64,000 bases of DNA from Paenibacillus lutimineralis (GTDB lineage Bacteria; Bacillota; Bacilli; Paenibacillales; Paenibacillaceae): the NCBI RefSeq assembly GCF_003991425.1, contig NZ_CP034346.1, positions 3,137,501 to 3,201,500 of the forward strand, in the 5' to 3' direction. The notes beneath the pieces were generated by a model that made no database searches, was not told where the DNA came from, and worked only from the letters and a program-made list of their open reading frames with translations. This document shows, piece after piece, positions 34,740-44,414 of this stretch (the stretch's first letter is position 1; every line of letters starts with the position of its first letter). Made by a program: the position numbers and the translations under genes.

Positions 34740-35561
34740 ATGCTAAAGATTAGTGCTTTTTCAAAGTTAAGTGGTATTTCCGTCAAGGCATTAAGATTTT
34801 ACGATAGCGTGAAGCTGCTCGAGCCCGCCGTTATAGATCCTAATAATGGCTATCGGTACTACACCCAGGAGCAGCTTCTGACCGTTAAGCGCATTACCGC
34901 CTTTAAGGAACATGGCTTCACGCTGGATCAAATAAAAACCCTTCTGGAAGAACATCCATTACCTGAAGTAAAACTAAAGTTAGCCGATAAGAAGAAAGAA
35001 CTTGAGCGTTCCATCCTGGAAGCGCAGCAGCAGTTGAAAGAAATCGATAACAGGATTGCCCGCGTCGAAGAAGCGGATCAGCGCCAACATGAAACACCGA
35101 TAACCGTTCGCAGCGTTCAGCCTCAACTTACGGCTTCGATTCGTGATATCGTTCCGCGTGCGCATCTATGTCTACTGCTTGACGAACTCACAAAGTATGT
35201 CAATTCGTATGGAGAGGGCGAAGGACGTGACCTGACGATTCTATGGTATGATCATGGCGGCACGTACACGGATCAAGTCGAGCTAGAGGTTGCAGTACCG
35301 CTGACAAAGACTATTCCAAGCAACGAAAGAGTGAATGTCCGCTTACTGCCCGAGTTAAAAGCGGCCGCTTCCCTTGTACACCTCTGTAGCCCTTACGATG
35401 ACTCTTGCCTTGCTGCCGATCAGTTAGCATCATGGATCTCGTCTCAAGGCTATGTCCGTTCCTATATAGATCCGATCCGTGAAACCTATTTAACTTCGGA
35501 CAAAGATATTTACGGAAAAATGCGCTTGGCCGAATTGCTCTTTCCCCTTGAGCTTGGTTAA
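34740..35561 (+). CDS. MerR family regulator with GyrI-like effector domain
   Basis: 273 residues. The N-terminal MerR domain (MLKISAFSKLSGISVKALRFYD, NGYRYYTQEQL, ITAFKEHGFTLDQIK) is followed by a dimerisation coiled coil (about residues 75-115) and a C-terminal GyrI-like/BmrR-type small-molecule domain ending GKMRLAELLFPLELG. This is the multidrug-sensing BmrR layout. The next gene, an SDR, has a MerR-type promoter and is the likely target. ATG 34740; weak ribosome-binding site (AAGGAG a bit far at 34722). Confidence 0.88.
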   Translation: MLKISAFSKLSGISVKALRFYDSVKLLEPAVIDPNNGYRYYTQEQLLTVKRITAFKEHGFTLDQIKTLLEEHPLPEVKLKLADKKKELERSILEAQQQLKEIDNRIARVEEADQRQHETPITVRSVQPQLTASIRDIVPRAHLCLLLDELTKYVNSYGEGEGRDLTILWYDHGGTYTDQVELEVAVPLTKTIPSNERVNVRLLPELKAAASLVHLCSPYDDSCLAADQLASWISSQGYVRSYIDPIRETYLTSDKDIYGKMRLAELLFPLELG

Positions 35562-35631
35562 GATCATTAGTATCTCCGTGCCTCCTTCCGGAGTTCATTT
35601 TTTCTCACTGAAAATAGTTTTGTAATCCCTC

Positions 35632-35661
35632 TTGACTCTCCCCTTTACGGGAAGGTATACA
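35632..35661 (+). promoter_or_regulatory. MerR-type promoter of the SDR gene
   Basis: TTGACT and TATACA are separated by 18 bases, longer than usual, and the spacer carries the dyad CTCCCC-TTTACG-GGAAGG. Overlong spacers with a central dyad are the hallmark of MerR-activated promoters. Confidence 0.65.
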
Positions 35662-35693
35662 GTAGCATTACACATCATAAGGGAGTGAGATCT

Positions 35694-36458
35694 ATGAAAC
35701 GATTGGAAGGAAAAATTGCATTAGTCACAGGCGGAAGTCGTGGTATTGGAAAAGGAATTGCGCTGCAACTGGCGCAAGAGGGCGCTCTGGTTATCGTTCA
35801 CTATGGCAACCGCCGTGTTGCTGCAGAAGAAGTTGTCCACGCCATTAGAGCGCATGGTGGACAAGCTTTGGCTATAGGAGCAAATCTCGATACCGTTGCC
35901 GGGGTAACGGATTTGGTTCAAACAATGAAGGAAACGCTCCTTCGCCTAACTGGCCAGAACCGGATCGATATTCTCGTAAATAATGCCGGTATAGGAACTT
36001 CCAAAACATTAGAGGAAACTACGGAGGAAGAATTCGACGCGATATTTGCAGTGAATGTAAAAGCACCGTTTTTTCTCGTCCAGCAAACTTTGCAGCTTCT
36101 ACGTGACGGAGGAAGAGTGATTAACATCTCTTCAGGCGTTACACGAATTGCGTATCCCCATATCATGGCGTACAACTTGACGAAAGGTGCTATAAATACG
36201 TTTACACTGCAACTTGCGAAATTATTAGGGCCCCGCGGTATTACAGTTAATGCCGTACTCCCTGGCATCGTCGATACGGACGTGAATGCGGAATGGCTGC
36301 ATACGCCGGAAGGCCAACAACATGCAGCCGAAATGTCAGCACTTGGCAGGATCGGCGAACCTTCGGATATTGCGGACATCGTGGCTTTCCTCTCGTCATC
36401 GGACGGCCGTTGGATTACCGGACAGATGGTCGATGCCACAGGCGGATCACACTTATAA
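35694..36458 (+). CDS. Short-chain dehydrogenase/reductase
   Basis: 254-residue classical SDR. Cofactor motif VTGGSRGIGKG, NNAG motif in ILVNNAGIG, and the Ser-Tyr-Lys catalytic set SSGV...YNLTKGA. The C terminus AFLSSSDGRWITGQMVDATGG is that of FabG-like reductases. NADPH is likely from the GGSRG-type loop. ATG 35694 has GGGAGTGAG. Probably switched on by the upstream MerR protein in response to a lipophilic compound. Substrate unknown. Confidence 0.9.
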   Translation: MKRLEGKIALVTGGSRGIGKGIALQLAQEGALVIVHYGNRRVAAEEVVHAIRAHGGQALAIGANLDTVAGVTDLVQTMKETLLRLTGQNRIDILVNNAGIGTSKTLEETTEEEFDAIFAVNVKAPFFLVQQTLQLLRDGGRVINISSGVTRIAYPHIMAYNLTKGAINTFTLQLAKLLGPRGITVNAVLPGIVDTDVNAEWLHTPEGQQHAAEMSALGRIGEPSDIADIVAFLSSSDGRWITGQMVDATGGSHL

Positions 36459-36699
36459 GTTCAATCATCAGTCCTTCTAGGCAAATGGAGGGGCTGTTTT
36501 TTATGTTTAATCATCGTAAAACTTGCCTTTACTTATGGTAAATTAACGGTGAGCTCGTTGAATTATCAGTATACCGTGGGAAGTTCTCCTTATTGTCAAC
36601 ACTGCCAGTAGGTGCGGTTATTCTCGCTAATTCGCAGAACTTCAAATGCTTTACGAAAGTCATCATGAGTAGGGCTTTTACAATTCGGGTCTTGCGGTA

Positions 36700-36909
36700 G
36701 TGTTGTTTGGACACCTTCCGATAGCAATCGTATATGTACATTACATTACTGTAAATAATTTGGCTACAGTTTGGGATTATGTAATTGGTATAGCTTTCAT
36801 GATTATTTGTTATGTAGTTGTTATACGTATGATTATTCCAAAATGTGTGGCAGACATAAATTCTTCTTATCCTTTTGATGAAGTAGAAATGAATAGATTT
36901 AAGGAGTGA
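36700..36909 (+). CDS. Small membrane protein, possibly a fragment
   Basis: About 69 residues with two hydrophobic segments (LFGHLPIAIVYVHYITV and VIGIAFMIICYVVVIRMII) and a polar tail ending DEVEMNRFKE. A TTG at 36700 or a GTG one codon before could start it; the in-frame stop is close upstream and no good ribosome-binding site is seen. No family recognised. Confidence 0.3.
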   Translation: MLFGHLPIAIVYVHYITVNNLATVWDYVIGIAFMIICYVVVIRMIIPKCVADINSSYPFDEVEMNRFKE

Positions 36910-37027
36910 AAAGGTAGTTTTATACTTCAATCTTAATCTTCATATAAATGACAGACTGCCGGGTGGAGTATCCCGCTTTTCTGTTAAGTTTTCAGAGTAT
37001 ATCATGGATCTTGTTCTAACAACCAAA

Positions 37028-37109
37028 GGGGATTAACACTGTTAAGCTAACGGAACACGATAACTTAATAAATTTGTAAAACGCGGCTGCCGGCATATAT
37101 CGGCAGCCG
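37028..37109. repeat. Dispersed hairpin (copy with head segment)
   Basis: A head segment GTTAAGCTAACGGAACACGATAAC is followed by CGGCTGCCG (37084-37092) pairing with CGGCAGCCG (37101-37109). Compare 15012-15042, whose stem carries paired changes. Confidence 0.6.
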
Positions 37110-37151
37110 ATTTGAGCAAACCGGATCAGCGGTGAGTTGTGTACGTAGAGG

Positions 37152-37250
37152 TGTCGGAGGACAAGAACATAGACCTAATTGAATCCGTGTCTAATGACAC
37201 AAATGTGACCCCATTGTAGGATTTTGACACAAAATTGGGTACATTGTAGG
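37152..37250. mobile_element. IS21-like end relics, families A and B adjoining
   Basis: TGTCGGAGGACAAGAACATAG (family A, from 37152) is followed 36 bases later by TGTCTAATGACACAAATGTG (family B, from 37188) and its direct copies GACCCCATTGTAGG and GACACAAAATTGGGTACATT. No coding capacity remains. Confidence 0.5.
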
Positions 37251-37365
37251 CTCAATAGGTTGAAGTTCAAAATAATTGGATTCTTCAACTTTAAGAATAT
37301 TTGAGACTTCTTTTGGAAAAAGTAATCTGTAATATATTTTTGGTTTTATGATTAATAATTTTTGA

Positions 37366-37518
37366 TTATTCTGCTACATGACGTGCATCTTCTACAGTTA
37401 GCTTTCCAGTTACAATATCGTTCATCAAGTTTAATGCCATAAAATTCGCTGCTTCTTGGTCACATTTAGCCGTAGCTTCACCAACCGTTCGTTCTGGATA
37501 TAAACTACCTAAAACCAT
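37366..37518 (-). pseudogene. Small reading frame, probable C-terminal gene remnant
   Basis: On the minus strand 50 codons read MVLGSLYPERTVGEATAKCD, then EAANFMALNLMNDIVTGKLT and a stop. The composition is protein-like and the start lacks a ribosome-binding site. It abuts the remnant on the plus strand at 37519. Family not recognised. Confidence 0.4.
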
Positions 37519-37716
37519 GCTAAGTCTTCAAAAAATGAACAGGGACTTTATAATCAATGGTTTGTTCTAAATAATCAAGATACGGAGTTGGAGAGTTATA
37601 AAGGACTGTCCGCTGATGAACAATCGTCCGCTTCCAAGGACCATTATTATGCTGCATGGCTAAGCAAAAGGGATTTCGAGGAAGATTATTCAGCAGACAA
37701 CTCTGCATTGGCTTAG
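37519..37716 (+). pseudogene. C-terminal gene remnant
   Basis: 66 codons, open from the junction at 37519 to TAG, reading NEQGLYNQWFVLNNQDTELE and DHYYAAWLSKRDFEEDYSAD. No start codon or ribosome-binding site. It begins exactly where the minus strand remnant ends, marking a recombination joint. Confidence 0.4.
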
Positions 37717-37923
37717 TCCGTCGGGGTTCTGTTAACTATAAGATTTGATGAGTACACCTAAATGAAGCACAAGCAAGTGTGGATTAGACAGAATAAGAGA
37801 CGATCTTTGGAGATCGTCTCTTGCGGTACGCCCAGCATGGGCGTTATCTATACGGTGAAAGTCCGGAGCACATGTTATAAAAGCTTGAGCTTTGGGAATA
37901 TAAGAATGAACGGAGGAAAGTCT

Positions 37924-38457
37924 ATGAATAAAAAAAATACTACTGCATTACTAATAATTGATGTTCAAATAGGTTCATTTTGGGAGAAGAAACCCTTATT
38001 TGAAGGTGATGAATTATTGAATAACATTCAAATCCTCATTTCACAGGCACATATTAAGCAGGCACCAGTATTTTTTACGAAACACAATGGGAAAGTAGGT
38101 TCTCTTATTCAAAAAGGAACTCCTGGTTGGGATATCCATCCATCGATCCATCTATTAAATGAGGAAATTATAATAGAAAAGAATCATCCTGATTCATTCC
38201 AGCAGACAGACCTCGAACAACAATTAGTAACTAAGAAAATAAGTCGAATCATTATAACAGGAATTTAATCGGAAATTTGCGTAGATGCTACTTGTCGACG
38301 AGCCTTTAGTAAAGGCTATGAAGTTATTCTTGTTAAAGATGGACATAGTACATACAATTCAAATATTTTTACAGCTGCTCAAATTATTGATCACCACAAT
38401 GAAATACTTGGCCAATGGTTTGCCAATGTAAAAAAGACGGAAGAGATTGTCTTTTAG
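37924..38457 (+). pseudogene. Isochorismatase-family cysteine hydrolase with in-frame stop
   Basis: ATG 37924 with GGAGGAAAG opens a normal isochorismatase-like hydrolase of 177 codons. ALLIIDVQIGSF holds the catalytic Asp, PVFFTKHNGK the catalytic Lys, and EICVDATCRRAFSKGYEV the nucleophile Cys and following helix. The codon before SEICVDATCR is TAA (38266-38268), exactly where the family has a Gln in G(L/I)QTExCV, so a single C-to-T change explains it. The rest of the frame, to TAG 38457, is intact. Either a very recent pseudogene or a sequencing error. The catalytic Cys lies after the stop. Confidence 0.85.
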
Positions 38458-38687
38458 ATTCATTTTTTGTCTCAGTGCACTGCTAAAGAGTTAAGTACAT
38501 TTATATGTTGTCTTTATAATTATGGTGCTGAGTTGGCCCGAATTGAATTGCAACCCACGCTGAGCCAAAGCGATGATGAAAATTTGTGCTTCCGAACATG
38601 CTAAGTGAAAAGACATCAAGGGAGTGGAGCAGGATGGCAAGAAGAAAGAGGAGATATGCGTTACCAGGGGTGAGCCAAAATCAATCA

Positions 38688-38745
38688 TGTCGGAGGACAA
38701 GAACATACACGCATAAGTCGCTGATTCAGCGGCTTTTTATTTTCT
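38688..38745. mobile_element. IS21-like end relic, family A, with terminator
   Basis: TGTCGGAGGACAAGAACATAC followed by a hairpin GTCGCTGA-TTC-AGCGGC and T-rich tail. It lies at the broken 5' end of the GNAT remnant that starts at about 38765. Confidence 0.5.
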
Positions 38746-38770
38746 GGCGGATTTTTAGAACCTTTGTCGA

Positions 38771-39283
38771 ATGAGTGGAAGTCAGAAGGAATCTAAGAGG
38801 TGTATTTCGTATATGAAATGGAATAGGTCTACGCTGAAAGGGTGGTTGTATCATGCAGACGTCAATTATCCTAATAATGAAGCTTTCTTTAAAGAAGTCT
38901 TGTTGCAACTCCACAACCAAGAACGCACACACCTCTCTTATCTTGAAATAAATGGCCATACCGCTGCAGCCTGGCTCACTATGATCTATGCAGACAAAGC
39001 ATATATGTACATGATCGCATCACCTAAGCATTACGCGGAATATGGAGTTGGGTTAGTATTGACCAATCAGGTGATTCGTCATCTCATGAATACCAGTAGC
39101 TGCTTGCGAGAAATCGATTTTCTAAGCGGTCAGCAGGATTACAAATTTTACTGGGCAGATCGCATAAAAATCAACTATCATATCCGGTTCATTAACCGAG
39201 CACGTAGAACCAAGCTGCTTCGGGCCTATTCCCTCATTCAATTCAATAAGCCGCGATTGAAGTCGCTCCTCACACAACGTTAA
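38771..39283 (+). pseudogene. CelD/BioF2-type GNAT acetyltransferase, C-terminal half
   Basis: 170 codons corresponding to the C-terminal half of an Acetyltransf_6 (CelD/FemAB-like GNAT) protein, about 330 residues when complete: FFKEVLLQLHNQERTHLSYL, YAEYGVGLVLTNQVIRHLMN and the end signature IDFLSGQQDYKFYWAD. Family members modify cell-surface polysaccharide precursors. The N-terminal half is replaced by a family A element. A short internally deleted copy of its 3' end and downstream DNA is found at 60984-61085. The first ATG has no good ribosome-binding site. Confidence 0.65.
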
Positions 39284-39587
39284 CTCGCAAAACCCAATCC
39301 CTCCGTTAGGGTGGGGGATTGATTAAAGACTTCTCTGTATTGCTCCTATTTAGAGCGATATACGAACTCCTCTACCTTCACCCAGTACTTGAACCAGTCT
39401 GATCATCGCACTGTCATAGTCTCCTGTTAAGCTGAGAAGTATGCCTCGTGACATCCAGCTTTGCCCGCCGCGGACTTCGCAGTGTCTCCGTTGCGATACG
39501 GTAAGAGTGGATCTAGTCTATAGGTCTTCATCCAAGCGTTTCCCCCCTGGAGTCCATAAAATGATATATACGAATGGAGGGGGAGCA

Positions 39588-40289
39588 TTGAACAAACCTA
39601 GCGTCTCGATCATTGCCTGCACGAATCGTCCTGAGTTTTTCACAAACATCTTGAACAACTACCGCAATCAGCGCTATCTATATAAAGAGTTAATCATCAT
39701 CGTCAACAAGAATGCTATCGATATCCGACCGCTTCGCCAACAAGCGCGTTCACTTCCGAACGTATCGGTTTATCAGGTCCCCGAGCGAATCTCGTTAGGC
39801 CAATGCCTGAATTGCGGCATCGCAAGAGCCAGGCACACACTAATTGCCAAGTTTGATGACGACGATTATTACGCTCCGAACTATCTAAAGGAGCAGGTCA
39901 AGGCTCTCATTCTTACACGTAGCTCCGTTGTCGGTAAACACTCCTGTCTCGTCTACCTCGCCGGCAGCAAGAAATTGGTTATCCGGTCTCCGGAGGAGAG
40001 AGATAAATTTGTGAATTTTGTTCAGGGGGGAACTATCTTATTCCGGAGCAACGTACTGAAGGATGTGCGGTTTGCCGATATCTCCCTTGGGGAAGACGTG
40101 CGGTTTTTAAGAAGTTGTGGCAAGAAAGGGCACAAGATATACTCCACTTCCCCATATAACTACGTTTACATTCGCAGAAAGAATAAAGGTACTCATACTT
40201 GGAAGGTAAACGACCGATTTTACTTGCGAGGAAGCCAGTCGGTCGCGGTGACCAAGCATTATCGCTCTTTCGCTAATCGGAAAGCATAA
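39588..40289 (+). CDS. Glycosyltransferase family 2 protein
   Basis: 233 residues of a GT-A fold transferase. VSIIACTNRPEFFTNILNNY is the N-terminal strand, the metal/nucleotide-binding FDDDDYYAPNYLKEQ carries the DxD, and ISLGEDVRFLRSC provides the ED catalytic acid region. TTG 39588 has GGAGGGGG six bases before; the frame also runs up to 39441 without support. It adds a sugar to an unknown acceptor at the cytoplasmic face. No transmembrane segment. Common in spore/cell-surface glycosylation islands of Paenibacillus. Confidence 0.87.
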   Translation: MNKPSVSIIACTNRPEFFTNILNNYRNQRYLYKELIIIVNKNAIDIRPLRQQARSLPNVSVYQVPERISLGQCLNCGIARARHTLIAKFDDDDYYAPNYLKEQVKALILTRSSVVGKHSCLVYLAGSKKLVIRSPEERDKFVNFVQGGTILFRSNVLKDVRFADISLGEDVRFLRSCGKKGHKIYSTSPYNYVYIRRKNKGTHTWKVNDRFYLRGSQSVAVTKHYRSFANRKA

Positions 40290-40366
40290 CGCTAAAGGAG
40301 TTAAAAAGGCCCTGTATGCCATTTGATCGAAGATTTTTGATAGAAAAGAGAAAGTGGCAAATCAGG

Positions 40367-40430
40367 TGTCAGGTGACAAGAACATATACCGTTTACCGAT
40401 CTTGGACAAGAACATGTATCGTTAACCGTA
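40367..40430. mobile_element. IS21-like end relic, family A (left-type)
   Basis: TGTCAGGTGACAAGAACATA with CCGTTTACCG, followed by a second copy GGACAAGAACATGTATCGTT. It matches the minus strand of 26403-26434, so this is the opposite end type from 26440-26580. Confidence 0.5.
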
Positions 40431-40589
40431 ATTAAGATTGATTATCAATTAAGTGCTATGGGAATGATCTAAATGTGGGGATGGGGGAGTGCTTTTTATT
40501 AATCTATCCCCGAAAATTCTCGAATTCACTTTATGGTCATACTGAGATGAACGCATCGTTATGGGACCCTAAAGTAGTGATTCACTTCG

Positions 40590-40921
40590 GTGTCAACTTC
40601 TGTCCGAGCGACCATAAGCGACGAAGAACTAGAGTACTATCGCAGAGGACAGTTGATCTTGCGACTCGAATTAGCGGAAGTCCGACGAGCACAAGGGATT
40701 GACCTCTGGATCTCACCAGCACAAGGGGATGTAGCCCGCCCTATGGTGGGCGCACAGGATTTGCGGGCATGACTGCTATTTGGTCGTACGCGGGGTTGCC
40801 GACGATTAGCCTCCCAGGAGGTCAAGCGAAAGGGTTGCCGCTTGGTTTTCAATGCATTGCCGATTTTGGACAGGATGAATTTTTGCTGCACCATGCTGAG
40901 CGAATAGCTCGACTGTTGTAA
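40590..40921 (+). pseudogene. Amidase-signature enzyme, C-terminal remnant
   Basis: The first part reads SDEELEYYRRGQLILRLEL and DLWISPAQGDVARP; after a frame change near 40745 it continues GGRTGFAGMTAIWSYAGLPT, SLPGGQAKGLPLGFQ and ends HHAERIARLL. This is the C-terminal region of an amidase-signature hydrolase, with a few residues lost at the joint. The catalytic Ser-Ser-Lys part is missing. Confidence 0.7.
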
Positions 40922-41139
40922 GAAGAATCGTTGATGTTCTTACGCTTATCGGTGAGGTTAGTATCTTATTTTAAAAACGAGAGACCATAGATCAAAACAA
41001 AAAAATTGATATAATTGTGTCACAATCATTACATTTGACTCCGCAAACGGGGCATCTTGAGAGTATTGTGTTGGTGACAAGAAAACAGAATGAGTAACGT
41101 AGGAAATTAATTTATTTACACTTTACTACGGGGGTACAT

Positions 41140-41795
41140 ATGAAAATTCACTATTATTTAGGTTGGTTTAACAATTTTTTTCCAGAGAATCTGAGCAAGG
41201 TGTTACAGGAGGATATAACTGATAGAAAATCGCTTGCTATGATTAGCTCGAATCCATCTTTTTATGAAGATGATGGTACTACTGAACGCTCGTGGCTTGA
41301 CCAGGCCGGCATTATGTTTGATGAATATCATTTAATTAACTATCGCGTACAGAAGGAAGATGCCCAAACGTTAATTCAAAATGCTTCAGTCATTTTCTTG
41401 TTGGGTGGAATACTATTAAACAAAATGGGTTTTTGATGGAATATGAATTGTCGGATTTGATTAAAAAAAGCAGAGCCGTTGTGATTGGAGCAAGCGCTGG
41501 TGCGATCAACATGTCCGCTAAATGGTTATGCTCGAAAAACTTTGGCTATAAAGTTGAAATAAGCTCTGTTTACGACGGAATCGGCCTTGACGATTTTTCC
41601 GTCCTGTCTCATTTTGATCTTGAAAATAACATTGCGTTGGTTCAAGGCGAACTGTCTCCCTTATCGGAAGAAATGAATATTTATGCGTCGAACAAAGATT
41701 TCGCTGTACGTGTAAAGGGAGACAAAATCGACATTTTAGGCAATGTATATTTAATTTCCCACTCAAAGATTCAGAAATTAGATGAGACGCTCTAG
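41140..41795 (+). pseudogene. Peptidase S51 (dipeptidase E-like), frameshifted
   Basis: ATG 41140 after GGGGG. The frame breaks near 41408: FLLGG is followed out of frame by NTIKQNGFLMEYEL, restored by one added A. The nucleophile motif GASAGAINMSAKW lies in the second part; such enzymes cleave aspartyl dipeptides or related substrates with a Ser-His-Glu triad. Total length fits a 218-residue family member. A one-base deletion is the only defect, so it may be a sequencing error. Confidence 0.75.
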
Positions 41796-42270
41796 TTGTG
41801 GTGAATGGCTAACACACGAGTTTTTTCTTGTTATCAACGAGTTTGAATTTAAAGACAGATATGAATGGTACAGTACTGATCGGCATATATGGGAAAATAA
41901 AGCTGTATTATCGGATGATATTATCCTGTACATGATGGACTTCTTGAACTGGGTTCCCTCATTTAACCCCGAAACTAAAGAGAGTGGAAATGGACTAAAT
42001 TACTATGGGATAACCGTTATTCATAACGTTGGTGCAGATAAGCTAATAAGTGTATTAGACAAGTGGCTGAATTTATTTGATGAAGCACCAGACACATTTA
42101 GTTTAAGAGGAGATACCATTTGGAAAGAAGAGGATAACGGAGAAGGTTACTGGGAGCAAACAATAAATAGGATGAATAGAGAAAGAATGCAAAGTGAATT
42201 AAACCAATTGATTGGGTTAGCTGTCAAAGCTACGAATAATAATCAATTAATTATTCATTTTGGAATCTAA
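41782..42270 (+). CDS. Hypothetical acidic protein, immunity-like
   Basis: 162 residues, start ATG 41782 overlapping the previous frame by 14 bases; the ribosome-binding site is poor, so the N terminus (MRRSSCGEWLTHEFFLVI) may be a recombined joint. Acidic and aromatic (EWYSTDRHIWENKAV, YMMDFLNWVPSFNPET), ending in a repeated Asn-rich tail. The composition resembles immunity proteins of polymorphic toxin systems, but no family is recognised. Confidence 0.45.
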   Translation: MRRSSCGEWLTHEFFLVINEFEFKDRYEWYSTDRHIWENKAVLSDDIILYMMDFLNWVPSFNPETKESGNGLNYYGITVIHNVGADKLISVLDKWLNLFDEAPDTFSLRGDTIWKEEDNGEGYWEQTINRMNRERMQSELNQLIGLAVKATNNNQLIIHFGI

Positions 42271-42295
42271 AACAACCAGGTCCATTAAATTAACG

Positions 42296-42371
42296 AGGAA
42301 CTTTAGTGCAAAATGCAATAATAAGGGCAGCGATCACTTAGATCAGCTGCCTTTGCTCAACTAACGGGCAG
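42296..42371. repeat. Dispersed hairpin with CTAACGGGCAG tail (complete copy)
   Basis: Head AACGAGGAACTTTAG, hairpin GGCAGCGATCA / TGATC...GCTGCC with CTTA loop (42326-42351), tail TTTGCTCAACTAACGGGCAG. Nearly identical to 1854-1898. Confidence 0.65.
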
Positions 42372-42440
42372 TTTAGCGAAGTAGATAAGTTGATTATGGT
42401 TTATGTTAGAATTGACCAAAGGGAAACGGGAGGAATCTTG

Positions 42441-42944
42441 ATGAATATTAGAGTTTTGGATGAGCACGATGCAAGGTTCTATCAGGAATTGCGATTAAGT
42501 GCCCTGAGAATAAATCCAGAGGCTTTTGGTTCGACTTACGAGCGAGAAGTAAAATTTTCATTGGAAATGGTAGTAGAGCGAATTAAGCCCACAGAGGGCA
42601 AGTTTGTACTTGGAGCTTTTGATAATAATGGTTCGTTAGTTGGAATCGTAGCTTTTGTAAGGGAAAGCGTTCTGAAAACCGTCCATAAAGGCAATGTTTT
42701 CGGGATGTATGTGGCACCCGAAAAGAGAGGTATAGGCTTGGGGAAATCGCTATTGCTTGAACTAATTAATAAAGCAAGAGCGTGCGAAGGAATAGAGCAA
42801 ATAAACTTAGCCGTTATGTCTGAAAATGACTATGCAAAAAAGCTTTACAATTCCATAGGATTCAAAGTATATGGTGTGGAACAAAGAGCCTTAAAGTACA
42901 ACGGTATGTATTTTGATGAGGATTTTATGGTTCTAAGACTGTAA
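42441..42944 (+). CDS. GNAT family N-acetyltransferase
   Basis: 167 residues. The acetyl-CoA-binding motif VFGMYVAPEKRGIGLGKSLL (R/Q-x-x-G-x-G/A) and the C-terminal INLAVMSENDYAKKLYNSIGF are typical of RimI/YkkB-type GNATs. ATG 42441 has GGGAGGAAT; the frame also opens at 42390. It acetylates an unknown amine. Intact single gene. Confidence 0.9.
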   Translation: MNIRVLDEHDARFYQELRLSALRINPEAFGSTYEREVKFSLEMVVERIKPTEGKFVLGAFDNNGSLVGIVAFVRESVLKTVHKGNVFGMYVAPEKRGIGLGKSLLLELINKARACEGIEQINLAVMSENDYAKKLYNSIGFKVYGVEQRALKYNGMYFDEDFMVLRL

Positions 42945-43128
42945 ATCCGCTCAACAAACGGATACGATAGTTCAACAAATACATGGAGCAGTTTGCCGGT
43001 GGCAGCTTCTCCATGTATTTGTTGATGCATTTATGCGTGGTGACGGAAACAATCACCACCGCTGCAATCATTTCTTAATCTACTAATAGTAAGTTTAAGC
43101 GAGTAATAAGCGACTATTCAACTAACCT

Positions 43129-44342
43129 TTAAATTCCATAAAGATTGTTAGCCGCGCGAACATTACGAGATAATAGGAATCGGAATGATAGATATGAGAC
43201 GACAAGTAGTATAGAGACGATTATAAATAATACAGAGCCACTTGTCTGGATGAATACGATACCGCCTAAATAAGGTCCAATGGAACGAGATATATCCCAA
43301 TGTGTTCCATGAATTGAGAAGTATAGCGCTCGATTCGTAACTGGTGCAATACCAGCGACGTACTGATGAAGCCTAGTAGTCCTAAGCTTTCTCCGATTGT
43401 CATCGTCAATTGAGCCACCAGTAAAGGCCATAACACGGAGGAGAACCCGTATAAAAGTGATGTCATGGTATAACAGAGACAAGTGATTAACATGATGGTT
43501 ATGAGCGACATATGCTCCGTTTTTTTGATAAGCCAGACTTGCAGTCCAACAGATAGGCAAGCTTTTACGGTAGCCAGAATTGCGATCACAGACAAGTGAT
43601 CGGTAAAGATAGCTTGAGCATGTATACGAAAAGTTGTTTCTGTCTGTGCATAAAAGAAACTGATTGGTAATGTACACAGCATAAGAAGGATCACATGCTG
43701 GTGAAGGAAAACGAACTGTTTTGTTCGTCTGAATACAGATCGTGACTTATCTATAGAACGATCGCTCTGAGAATCTTGAACAACGACCGTTGCCAAAGGT
43801 TCATTCAGGTGATTTAGCGGTGCAGTCTCATGGGTGGTCTTCCAAAATACAAGCAAGTAGATGAGGAGCGAACATGCTTGCAAACCGAATACGAGAGCGG
43901 GCTCCAAGACAAATACCAGCAAACCGAGTACAGGACCAAGTCCTTGCCCGATATACCCCAAGGTGTTTAATACACCATATACTTCCGCACGCTTCTCATC
44001 CGGGACAATATCGGCAATCTGAGCCCGTTCTGCCGGAATGTAGAGGGACTGGCCAATTCCATTCAGGATATATAAAAATGCGAATAACCAAACTGAATCA
44101 GCAAGCATAAATCCTGTCATCGCTCCCATTTGTAATGACAAGGCGAATATGATGATGAGCTTTCTCCCGTAACGATCCGTAATACTGCCGCCTGCGATGG
44201 TAACTACAATCTCTGCTAAAGGTTGCAATCCGACGATAATCAAAGGCAACAGAACGGAACCGTCCAACTTCTCGTATAAGTACAAGAGTAGAAAGGGCGC
44301 TAGCATCGAACCAGTTAGACTTGTTAGCAACTCTCCAAACAT
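43129..44342 (-). pseudogene. MFS drug-efflux-type transporter, frameshifted
   Basis: Major facilitator with about 12 helices split by a frame change near 43370-43390. The first part (from 44342) has the MFS motif GGSITDRYGRKLIII between TM2 and TM3 and PAERAQIADIVPDEKRAEVYG. It runs through TM11-like LLGFISTS, after which the real continuation is YVAGIAPVTNRALYFSIHGT and SIGPYLGGIVFI in the next frame, to 43129. The start is also doubtful: ATG 44342 lacks a ribosome-binding site and the frame upstream closes in 14 codons. Probably inactive. Confidence 0.75.
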
Positions 44343-44414
44343 TCTGACTTGCAGCGTGGTATGATAGTTTTCACGAAAGGTAGTCTATTGAACGATCGGG
44401 AGGGAGTTATATTT

